Part shown: in pieces, positions 55,131-64,000 of the stretch
Position numbering within the stretch: position 1 is the first letter of the stretch
Layout: each line of letters begins with the position of its first letter
DNA from: Aphanomyces cochlioides
Taxonomy: Eukaryota; Oomycota; Saprolegniomycetes; Saprolegniales; Verrucalvaceae
Assembly (NCBI GenBank): GCA_019828595.1
Contig: JAHQRK010000024.1
Location: 558,001-622,000, forward strand
Length of the DNA: 64,000 bases
Direction: 5' to 3'
Program-made: the position numbers and the translations under genes
The notes under the pieces: generated by a model
The model's database searches: none
What the model was told of the DNA's origin: nothing
What the model saw: the letters and a program-made list of their open reading frames with translations, nothing else

Positions 55131-56276
55131 TTCCGCTTTTTGCCGACAACACTATGGTGCATTCCGAAAAGCAGGAATCCAAATACTTGAATCGAATTAG
55201 ATATAAGTAGTGCGCTTGGAATTGTTCTGATGGTATTCATTTGGCTCGATTTCTTGCTGGATGTATTTTTACAGTTTATTCTCCCGATCAACCAATTAAT
55301 TTTTGATAACAATTATCATTGGATGATTATTTATTAATACTACTTTAAATTATCCATATAAATTTTCGTCACTTCTCTGAAGCATACTCACCTCACAACT
55401 CGCAAATAGAGAAGCTTGATGGTATTGTGAAGGTCAATATGCCAAGAATCTTGAAGGAATTTTGTGCAGTTCGATAGAATATGAGTAAAATCATGTGAAA
55501 GCCCCCATGGTTTAAGTTTTTCCAGAAATTGATGATTAAGTTGTTCATGCAGTTATTCATATTTGAAGTTATTGAGACTGCGCCTAAAGCGTAAGCGGTC
55601 TACAATATTTTATCCTGGTCATAAAACGACCAAAAATGAACTATGACCGCAGTCATGACCGAGAAAACTCCATATAGTTCCGAAAAATATATCTGCAAAA
55701 TGTATATTTGACCTGTATAAATTTATAGGTCTGTGTGAATGAACTGCAAAAGTGATGACAAATGTAATTCAATTGAAACGGCGTGCATGCGCTTCCTTAT
55801 CGAGATGAATATTTCATCACCAGATGATGGAGAATTCAATCCAAACATGAGCTTGTCATACGATTTGTAAGTATGATGGCGGAGTTGCCAAATGAAACCA
55901 TTCGAGTCGATCATTGACTCGTTCGACATGGCAATCTCAAGTCTTGTAATGGAGTCACGACTTCAGCTCACCTTAGGAATGTCCTGTGGATAGCAAAGAC
56001 GTTAGATTAGACAAGTGAGATCAAGTTGCGGTCTTCTTTCGTTGCCAGCTCGTCGTGACTATTAAACAAGTCAGCTATTCAAAAGGAGAACACAGCTTCA
56101 TGTACAAAAGGGGAGAAAGATCACATGAAAATTACGGAGGTATAGGGAAACACTGCTTTTATACAAGAGCGAGGCTCGTGATACATTGAAAGTGGACCTG
56201 CTTGACTTCGTAAGGAATGCGATATTAGTGAACCTGTCAGAAATAATATTGTCGATCGAATTGGAGAATTTCCATC
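55131..56276. other. Intergenic
   Basis: 55131-56270 AT-rich, no gene recognised. GACCGCAGTCATGACCGAG near 55641-55660 resembles the palindromes at 50646. Confidence 0.45.
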
Positions 56277-57840
56277 ATGGACAGTGTGCCGCAGAAGCCA
56301 CGCCGAGGCAATAGCTCCAGCCGTGGTGGGAAGCAAAAGAACCCAAATGCACGACCTAGCAATGCACCTGCGACCGCTAGACCCACTGTGAATCCACCGA
56401 CGATTCTCCGGCCAAGCCATGTGAACATGACTATCTTGTCGCCAGACCAACCTCGTCAGCAAATGAATCCTGCTGCTCATCAGAAGCTCTACGAACCATC
56501 GTCACATCCGTCATCTCCACCAAACTCAATATTCAATGCGATTCCACGCAATGCGCTACAAGTGGCAGCGGCAAGAGGCAAAAGTTCTCCAAACCATGGA
56601 ATCATCCCGTCCAGCTCTCATTCGACAGCAGATCAACCTTCGGCAACGTCATTACGAGGATGGAAGCTTGTAAACTCGCAGTGGCAGGTTTGAATGTTGA
56701 TTTTTCATCCCTTGTTTGAATGTTGTCATAGTTTTGTGCCGACTTACCCACTGCGTCTCCATGGAGCGACATGACACAATATCGAGTCGTTGGATGCGTT
56801 GGCATGGAAGGCGTTGGTAAATCGTCGATTCTCTCCATGCTATGCTCGTCTCGGCGTTCTGATTCGTCTGGAACTTGGTTTCCAGTACAATCTACTGGTA
56901 TCGTGATCTCAAGATGGAATAGTTCACGCTGTGTTTTCGTAGAGTGCATTTTAAATGCCAAGCACCAGACGAATGGGATTGACATGTGCATTACCCCAGA
57001 TCATGTTGTTTTTCTTGATTGCCAGCCGCTTCTAAGCACTTCAGTAAGCTCTCAAAGTCTTTCAACCCCTTGAATGCTGTTCTAGATGCTGGTAGATCTG
57101 ACTTTGAAAAATGAGTCGCCCAAGTTTGGCTCACTTGCTCTCGAGTATGAATCTTTTAACTCCCAAGAATTGACACAGACCTTGATGATTAGCCAGCAAA
57201 TTGAAATCCAGTCACTGCATCAGTTGGTCTTCCTTCTTTCTGTCTGCCATTGTGTGATTGTGGCTTACGAAGACGTCAACGACCGAGGTATAAATTGAAA
57301 CCCGTGACGATTTTCCAACGCCTCTGTAGCGTTGTGGCAACTTTTCCAGACAGCAGAACTACTCAAATGTCGTCTCCCAAGTATTTCCATGGACAGCCCT
57401 GAACATACAGCGCAGTTAATCTTTGTGGCCAACAAACAAGTACGCCCCACTCGTATTAGCCGATTAGTTCATTGTCCGTTTGTAGTCATCCTTGCTACCA
57501 GTCGTTGAAAAGCGTAACCATGACGCCCTGCGCAGTTATTTCAATGATTATACACTCTTTCTCTTGCCTGAACGTCGCTCGGACGATGCCACGCCCTCTC
57601 AGGATTATCAAGGTACGCAAATTTACGTGGCTTGATCTCCAAAACCTGTCTCTAGACGCAGCTCGTCCATTGCAGAACCACATTGCCCGATTTCCCAAGG
57701 CCCCGACCATCTTTCAAAAGAAGAATCACATCTCGACATTTAAGGAATGGCTCACGAATTCCAATCGGGTCTTTGAGAGCATTCGCAAAGCGCAAGTTAT
57801 GGCCGATTATTCTCGATTGCTCCAGAAAATTGCGAAGTAA
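56277..57840 (+). CDS. SMG9: SMG9 homologue, nonsense-mediated decay factor
   Basis: Six exons: 56277-56687, 56732-57043, 57086-57287, 57330-57439, 57486-57612, 57656-57840; introns 42-46 nt; phases agree; 448 residues. The first ~140 residues are Pro/Ser/Asn-rich and disordered. The G-like domain has VVGCVGMEGVGKSSILSML (P-loop-like), NGIDMCITPDHVVFLDCQPL (switch region; human SMG9 has GIDMFVTQERVIFLDCQPIL), then FLLSVCHCVIVAYEDVND and LWQLFQTAELLK. The C-terminus AQVMADYSRLLQKIAK matches the family's EYSRLL ending. SMG9 binds SMG8 and regulates the SMG1 kinase that phosphorylates UPF1. The 3' end almost touches a minus-strand gene (stop codons 11 nt apart). Confidence 0.9.
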
Positions 57841-57851
57841 CCACAACGTCA

Positions 57852-58135
57852 TCAAATACTCGCGCCAAACGCTTTGTCTAATCGTGGCTTGCCTCGTATT
57901 TTCCTCAGTTGGGCGATTTCTTGCCGCAGTCGCTCGATTTCCCGTTCGTGGACAACGGCATCTACGTCACGAATTCATATTCCCGAAATGAAACAAGTTG
58001 ATCTACCATATGGCTTTGCTTGTTTAACCTGCCGCCGCAATTCGTTCTCAAGGTTGCGATGGCGCTCATGAACGTTCTTTACTTTGGCCACGCATCGTTT
58101 TAGCCACTGGGAATTTATTTGCTGGAGGAAATGAC
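57852..58135 (-). CDS. Coiled-coil protein, last two exons only (partial)
   Basis: Exons 58135-58007 and 57961-57852, intron 45 nt (GTAGAT...GACGTAG). Reads LQQINSQWLKRCVAKVKNVH, then LENELRRQVKQAKPY and VVHEREIERLRQEIAQLRKI, ending in KAFGASI. A further 47-nt intron (GTACATCTCG...TTTTGCAG, about 58182-58136) lies before it. Upstream is gypsy gag, so the gene is broken. The coiled-coil style, strand and order (SMG9, coiled coil, LMBRD2) suggest it is the missing 3' end of the gene whose 5' part is at 44646-45723, with the tip of the same gene at 60961-61008. Confidence 0.5.
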
Positions 58136-58182
58136 CTGCAAAATTCGGTATGTCAATCTTTTCTATTGGCAGCGAGATGTAC

Positions 58183-60543
58183 TATATACTTGAGGGGGGC
58201 ACGACGGACAATGCCACCAAACTGATCGCCTGGGCGCTCACGACCTTCAAATCGGCTATGGTCTGGACTCGATACTTGGCCAGATCGCCTTGAGGCTTTG
58301 ACTTCAAAGAACCTCGCTGGGTGTAATACTTGAAAGTCGACACCGGATCACACAACCACTCTAGCAACTTGTTGCCTTGACGCGCCAGAGCGGGCACCTG
58401 GGGGAACCATTCCTTCGCTTCGGCCAGATAGTCCAAAACCACCCGTTCGTCCTGGTCACCACCGCCATGCGCGAAAAAGATAGTCTTCAAACAGATCGGG
58501 GCTTTGAACAACATCCGCCATTGATGTCGTGGCGAGCAAAAATAGGCGTTCGGGCTCAGATGCTGCTGCCCCGCGCTGTCTTCCTCCGCGACCTTCAGAC
58601 TTGCCAACACCATTTCCAAAGGGCCCGTGATCTGGTCCTAACTTCCACATTTGTCATTGGCAGAATCCAACTTCAAGTAGAACAAGCGCTCGAAAAATTC
58701 ACGCCCGCGTTTTTGCCAGATAATCTTCAAGGCCTCGTCAACTGACCGCGTGGCATCGTTGGCGCGTTCTTCAGGACAAATCGAAGGCAACTAATGATAC
58801 CGATCCCAAGGCTTGGTCGCTACCATAGCCTCGTACGCGCTCACGATCGACTGCGGGAAAGTCCGACTCCGAACGGCGCCAGCCGGTGCCGAGCGGGGTG
58901 TCTTTGCAGCGGGCCTTGAAGAAACCACCATGATCGCTTGGATTTCGGCGTGGACGCGACGCTCGGCCGCTTGCGCGCTTGATCCACCAACGTGTTGGTC
59001 GCGAGGTCCTGATCATTCGAGTTTGACGGGTTCGGATCTTCATGATCCAGATCGGCCACATGTCTGACCAGCGAAGCACCCGGTGGGTTGTGGATCAGAA
59101 GTTGAGGCTTGGATCGGGGACTGATAATGCTCGTCGGCACCTTCGATCCCTTTGTCTCTTCGCCCCCATCACGCGCGCCAGGAACAAGGGCAGCCAAGAG
59201 ATGCCGATCGCGTACACCTCGGTCCCGCAGCTTGGCTAACACCTCGTCAACGCGTTCCCCCCAGAGAGCCACTTCCTTATCCACTTCCTCAACATCCGTG
59301 ATCGCGGGCAACGGCACCACTGAGCACGACGCCTGGGCAGGGACCGTCCCGATCACGTTCACTGTTGACGAAAAGGAATCATGGACTGCCATGCCTCTAC
59401 CCAGCCAGCCAGATCGCCCAACACCAGGAAATTTTCACGCGACCAATTCAGAAAGTCCAGCGCGCCGCGCAAACCTTCGTCGCCCCGCACGCTGTCTCGC
59501 AAGGACTTGATAAGTCGATCGCGTATTTCTTTCGCTTCCGTAATAGGCTCGTCGTGCAGCTTGGCGATGCCCACGAAAGCGGACTGCCATTTTCTCGCTG
59601 AGCCTTCAAGTCACGGCTTCCTTGACAACTTCGGCAGCCTCCCGATCGCGAACATCCTGGGCGTCCAACACAGCCTTGAGATTCATCTCCAGATCGGCTA
59701 TCTTCCCGGCGGATAACACGGCTGCCTCGACCAGATCCTGCCGCTTGCTTTCGGCCTCTTTGAGCTCCGCGGACAAACGCTGCAGCTCGGGCTGAACCTG
59801 AACCTCACGAATTTCTTGCACCTTCTTCTTCCAGTGTTCCGCCGAGCCTAATCTCTCGTTTGATTGAACCTCCTTCAAGCGGAGATCGTGCCGAACGGTG
59901 GCCAGCTCGGTGCGCAAGTTTCGAATCAACTCATTTTGGAGTCGGCCGTCGTTAATCATCGTCTGGTGCATGGCCTCTTTATCCACTAGTAAGACCCGCT
60001 CGGACTCACACAAGGCCGACAAGCGCTTGATCTCGACGGTCTGTCTCGCCACCTGCTCGGACATCGCCTGTTGTACGGTATTTGACTCGTGCAACGCACC
60101 ACGCAGCTGCAACACATCGTTGCCGCGCTCCTGGAGATACGCTCTGGCTTCGTCACGATCGCGCAAGGCGGCCACCAACGCGACTTGCTGTCGAGCGATG
60201 ATTTCGTCAGCGGGGTATTGGGCCACACCAGATCGGCCGTCACATCTGCTCCACCCGAGCGACGCAGCATCTTCTCAGCCTCTTCTCTTCCGCGCGCCAG
60301 AGCATCCCGATCTTGCGCCACTTGTTCTCTCAAGGCAGCAATCGTCGTGCGCGACTCTTCGACCTCGCGTACCATGTCGGCCCACGCCCGTGCGCCCCCT
60401 TCGGGGTAATTGTCTTGGTAAGATCGTGCCAGATTGTTCAAGTCCTCCAAGTGGGTCACCATCCTTCGTAATGCGCCTAAGTCCCGGCACGATTGAACGA
60501 TATGGTCGCTGACCGTATCAGCGGCCTGTCCGACGTTGTCCAT
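58183..60543 (-). pseudogene. Gypsy gag-like coiled-coil polyprotein, frameshifted
   Basis: ATG at 60543 (MDNVGQAADTVSDHIVQSCR). Long coiled coil (RTTIAALREQVAQDRDALAR; after a shift near 60225, QLRGALHESNTVQQAMSEQV and SAEHWKKKVQEIREVQVQPE), then a Ser/Pro-rich part and a globular block near 58600-58200 (RMLFKAPICLKTIFFAHGGG, KLLEWLCDPVSTFKYY). This is the arrangement of the gag region of oomycete gypsy elements (structural protein binding element RNA). At least four frame changes. pol is absent here; the pol region at 40.9-44.3 kb could belong to the same family. Confidence 0.6.
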
Positions 60544-60960
60544 GTTGCTTCTACCCGTCTTGTTGTCAAATGCCTCCCCTCGCACACTTCGTCCCGATCC
60601 GAATCACTTTAAAATTGAGCCAATCCGAACCCAATCGCGAGCGTCAGTTGGACTTGCGAATTTCTCCCGATCTGATTGGATTTCTGCCCTTTTCGTTTTC
60701 TCGTCCTACCGCTTTTTCTCTTTCTTCCCCTACCGACCGATCGCGATTCCACATCGCGTAATCGTCAAAGCAGGGGCTTTGACATCAAGTGGGGGAGAAT
60801 TGTCACGAAGCGTGAACTATCCGGTAATTCTGTTATCCGGCCAGGATGGTCGTCAATTGTATTGACTACTCGACACCCGATATGGCCCCCTCCTGTCTTC
60901 TAGCCTAGCCTTCCTTTCTAACCTTAATGAGACTTCTATTTGCTCTGTTCTACCGAGCTC
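60544..60960 (+). mobile_element. Gypsy terminal region with possible LTR start
   Basis: A purine tract AAGTGGGGGAGAA (60788-60800) is followed by TTGTCACGAAGCGTGA. A polypurine tract directly before TG is the hallmark of a plus-strand 3' LTR, yet the adjacent gag reads on the minus strand. CTATCCGGTAAT and TTATCCGG (60818-60840) resemble the promoter-like palindromes found before host genes. The LTR is cut at 60960 by the segmental duplication. Confidence 0.45.
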
Positions 60961-61124
60961 CGTAGCATCCATGTCTCGTCATCGTCAGAGTCGTCGTCCG
61001 ACGTGAAAACCATCGTATCAATCAGCGCACTGACAAGGTGAAACTCCTCAATCTATCATTAGACGATGTAAACTTTCCCTTCTTTAACTCTGTTACCCCT
61101 AAAATTTAGCAAACCACGTTGAAA

Positions 61125-62776
61125 TCATTCGAGCAGTGCTTGAGTCAAACCTCCACCGGTTTCGCTGGCCTTCTTGACATGCCTTGCACGCAGCTTTGCG
61201 TATTTCTCAATACCTTTCTTGACGAGAGCTTCACCTTGATGGATCTTGGCTTCATGCTCGAGATGACCAGGGATGAGCTCTTCGTATTGCTCGAGACCAA
61301 GCGATTTGACAAGTCTAGCGTAGCCTTGCCAGAACGTCAAGGCAGCAAAGACAACCATGCAAATCGGAGCATAGAGACTGAAATCCGAGCCAAAAAAGTG
61401 AATAAGTCGCATGTCTGTGAAAAGAGCGTGGAAAGCTGTGCGATCAGTCACTGAGCGGCAATTCAGCATGAGGAAAAAATTGTAGCCCAGTGCAAACTGT
61501 AGCCGACATTGTTGGACTGCGGCTGTGAGCAAACTTAATTCGGTGCTGTTTTGAGCTCCATGAAGAGCCACGCGGCCGAATCCCCGAATGGAGAAGAGGC
61601 TCTGGTATACACAAGTCCCCATGTAAACAAGTACAAGCAGCAAGAGGATGCATGGAGGATAACTTGGCCAACTGGTGATAAATCTGTCGGTCCACCCATG
61701 CAAACCTCACTCCACATGATGACTGCAGATCCCACGACGCAGATTGCGGCTCCAAGACCAGCAGAGTAGGGCAAAGCACGACGTCGCCAAGTTCTTGACT
61801 GGGCACACGTCGAAAGTTGCTCGGAGGTCCAACAGATCTCCTGCCAGGCTTGCTCACAGCGACGTAAGTCAGCTCTGACTCGTTTGGCACGACCATGCAG
61901 CGCGACCACTTCTCCTTCAGTCGGGAGCGACTCATCTTTAGCAAATGTAGCTGACAATTGCCGTTTAGAAGGACGAAGCGGCATTCCAGGACCATTCTTC
62001 ATCCCGCTTTCAACCGTCTGCTCGTCGTTGAGGCCGACAGCAGCTACAACGTATCCCAGACAATGCTTGACGTGATGGAACTCAGGCGTCAAGATGATTG
62101 TCGATTGTTCGATTGCATGGAAACGATCCAGCATCGAGCGGACTTCTCGGACAACATCTTCATAGACAAACGTGGCTTCGACTCGGTCGTCGTGGATTTG
62201 AATCGCACGAAAGTAAGTTTCTCGGAGATGGTTCTCGGGATCGGCAAACGTCCAAATTCTGCGTGGAATATTAACAAGACCGTATCCTAGGAGTGCAATG
62301 ATCCAAAGTAGACCATACGTGTTTGCGAGCGTCATTGCAACGCCAACAATACCATTGATTGAAAAATGATCGACCACGACGAGGTAAATCAACAGCACGA
62401 CGCCGCATGTAAGCAACATTGCATAATGGCGCAGAAGGTATCGTAGCGACATTCGAAGCTTTTGCTCTGGCGTGAACGCACCACTCTGGCTGTATTCAAT
62501 GAGCACAGGCAGGACCATCCAACTGAGGATAAACGTGAGCCAATAGACCATCTTCCAGCCCACGACGAGAGACGAATGCACATTGGCATCGCCGCCTTGA
62601 AGTGCAGTCGAGATGTCGAGTGGTAGCAGGACAAGGCCAAGGAAACCAGCGTACCAACTGAGAAAGACAAAACCATAGACAACATAGCCAACATGGGCGT
62701 CCTTGTAGTAATGAAGCAAGGCTCCCGTGAAGCCAACTAGGAGAAAACTCTCGACGCCGAATCCCGTCGAAGCCAT
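61125..62776 (-). CDS. LMBRD2: LMBR1-domain membrane protein (LMBRD2-like), copy 2
   Basis: Identical in layout to copy 1: frame 62776-61535 and second frame to the TGA at 61125, with the same frame change near 61705. It lacks one Ile codon (EQYEELIPG versus EQYIEELIPG). Since both copies share the frame change, it either predates the duplication or reflects a real intron of 44 nt. The duplicated tRNA-Glu lies 86 nt upstream. Confidence 0.78.
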
Positions 62777-62862
62777 GATCGTGGCAGGTTCAAACTCAAG
62801 TCTTCCAAAGATCCGACCACGGAAGAAAACAAATGCAAAAATGGAATTTTTAATGAAAAATT

Positions 62863-62934
62863 CTCCCTAACCGGGATTCGAACCCGGGTCACCTCGGTGA
62901 GAGCGAGATATCCTAACCCCTAGACTATTAGGGA
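62863..62934 (-). tRNA. tRNA-Glu (CTC), copy 2
   Basis: Same 72-nt sequence as the gene at 47576-47647, including acceptor, CTC anticodon and T-arm. Followed on the plus strand by the same LINE piece for ~95 bp before the sequences diverge at 63033. Confidence 0.95.
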
Positions 62935-63033
62935 ACCGACGACCTCGAGAGAGTTTCAAGGACTGCACTACGCGTCCTCCTCCGTCAACCACTGTACGCC
63001 AGCCTCCTGGCCAAACACCCGCGGAGTCTGGAA

Positions 63034-64000
63034 TTTTGTTCGTCCACCTTGGCGGGTCTTCGTCATTGGAAGGCGACGCACATGCCACACGTTCCACAGG
63101 CTGACCACGTGGCTTGTCGTATCATCACAAAGCGTCAAACATTGCGCCATGGCTCTGGATCATGGAAAGCTCCAACTTGGCTACTTCGTCTACCACGAGC
63201 GGCCGAGATTGTTCATGGATGTCTGGATCGATTTTTGGACAAGTCTCCAACATTCCACAATATCTCCAAGGCCTACGACATGCTGGTCAATGATATCCGC
63301 TCCCAACTCAAAGAATTCCATTCTCAACGATTGGAGAAACAACGTCTGCCGTTGAAGAAGTTAGCTGTGGAGATCGCTTCGCTTTTGCAAGTCCCCAACA
63401 TGCGTCAAGATGCAGTGCTGGTGGATCGAGTGCGAGACCTTCAAAAGCAAATTCACGAGCTGCAAGATCGAGACAAGCAGTTTCGTCAAGACCAGGCGTT
63501 CCAACTTCACTTGTACAAAGCAGAGCGCTCGTCCAAGTTCCACTTCATGTCTCCTGTCCCTACCCCCTTGAAGAAGACAGTCTTCAAAGAGTTGGTGGAT
63601 GTCAATGGAAATGTTGTCTCCAATCAACAAGGCATGTCTGACGTCCTGGTCGACTACTACAAGGACTTGTTTGCAGCTCCCGAGGTGCAGCGATCTGGAG
63701 ACGAAGTGTCGTCATTTCTGACCCCATTGACTCGACACAAGCAACTGCCAGAGCAAGCCCAGAAAGAGCTGTCGGCTCCCTTGCGCGCCAACGAGTTCTA
63801 TCATGCTATTCGACACAGCAGTTCGAACTCAGCGCCAGGTCCCAACGCTCTGCCATTCGAAGTCCTCAAACTTGCACCTCACAAGTGGTCGTTGGTATTG
63901 GAGCTGCTATTCACACACCAGCTCCATTCTCACCCTCGCTTGACTCCCATGCAACTTGTCAGTACGCTGGTGTTGCTGCACAAGAAAGGCCCCAAGTCAA
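63034..64000 (+). pseudogene. LINE ORF2, endonuclease end to start of reverse transcriptase (runs off window)
   Basis: One open frame from the junction at about 63031 to the window end. It has ADHVACRIITKRQTLRHGSG (end of an endonuclease, SDH-like), SWKAPTWLLRLP, a helical linker (LQKQIHELQDRDKQFRQDQA), and the start of the RT domain: HAIRHSSSNSAPGPNALPFE and TLVLLHKKGPKS. No internal stop is seen; the start of ORF2 is absent, so the element is 5'-truncated or chimeric with the LINE 3' piece on its left. It is probably of the same family as the minus-strand LINE at 38.6-40.9 kb. Classed as pseudogene because the 5' end is missing; its 3' part is unknown. Confidence 0.75.

Larger units (their letters stand above)
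60961..63033. repeat. Segmental duplication, copy 2
   Basis: 2073 bp, near-identical to 45671-47746. Left edge cuts the coiled-coil gene after 48 nt of its CDS; right edge cuts LINE sequence at GAGTCTGGAA, where another LINE segment begins. Confidence 0.95.

Noticed and set aside
62867..63097. 76-codon minus-strand frame
   Set aside because: It runs through tRNA-Glu and LINE sequence; an artefact of the tRNA gene.
1..64000. CRISPR arrays, operons, bacterial ribosome-binding sites
   Set aside because: No regularly spaced short repeats; gene structure is eukaryotic throughout.

Overview
The window looks like a nuclear scaffold of an oomycete (stramenopile), most likely Saprolegniales; the genus is an inference from gene style. 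It has spliced eukaryotic genes with very short GT-AG introns (mostly 39-53 nt), tandem tyrosine-kinase-like (TKL) kinases, and the transposon mix usual in oomycetes (hAT, mariner, Tigger/pogo, Merlin, Crypton-type recombinase, Ty3/gypsy, non-LTR elements). Housekeeping genes identified are ARPC3, pantothenate synthetase, SPCS3, SMG9, LMBRD2, a MAPK-phosphatase-like gene and two tRNA-Glu(CTC) genes.

Layout. 1-12.9 kb: an array of tandem-kinase genes in all stages of decay (fragments at 1-52, 770-844 and 7.74-8.02 kb; a broken copy at 1.2-4.3 kb carrying a piece of a phosphate-transporter gene; one intact copy at 8.6-11.6 kb), with ARPC3 and pantothenate synthetase between them. A Merlin transposon with perfect 9-bp target duplications sits directly behind the stop codon of the intact kinase. 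13.7-25.9 kb: gene-dense block with SPCS3, a coiled-coil/SBF2-domain gene, two divergent small PH-domain genes, a four-TM/ankyrin/double-TIR receptor-like gene and a dual-specificity phosphatase. 26-37.7 kb: nested transposons: a hAT shell holding a Tc1-like and a mariner-like element, then a 5-kb terminal-inverted-repeat element with subterminal repeats, a 1.5-kb hierarchical palindrome with tRNA-like ends, and a broken Crypton-type tyrosine recombinase. 38-44.7 kb: non-LTR retrotransposon remnants joined to a gypsy pol region. 44.6-50.6 kb: a coiled-coil gene, LMBRD2, tRNA-Glu, LINE fragments and a BTB/T1 protein. 51.6-55.1 kb: a second mariner copy next to a Tigger element. 56.3-64 kb: SMG9, part of a broken coiled-coil gene, gypsy gag remnants, a near-identical second copy of the LMBRD2/tRNA-Glu block, and a LINE ORF2 running off the window.

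Main points of interest: (1) a paired CCGGAT-containing palindrome 30-125 bp upstream of at least six unrelated start codons, a candidate core-promoter element; (2) LINE 3' ends that repeatedly abut the first ~15 bp of tRNA-Glu, suggesting a tRNA-targeting non-LTR retrotransposon; (3) the composite TIR/palindrome/tyrosine-recombinase element; (4) the TM-ankyrin-TIR-TIR protein; (5) a kinase-pseudokinase family. Exon boundaries were built by hand from reading frames and GT-AG sites; no homology search was run.
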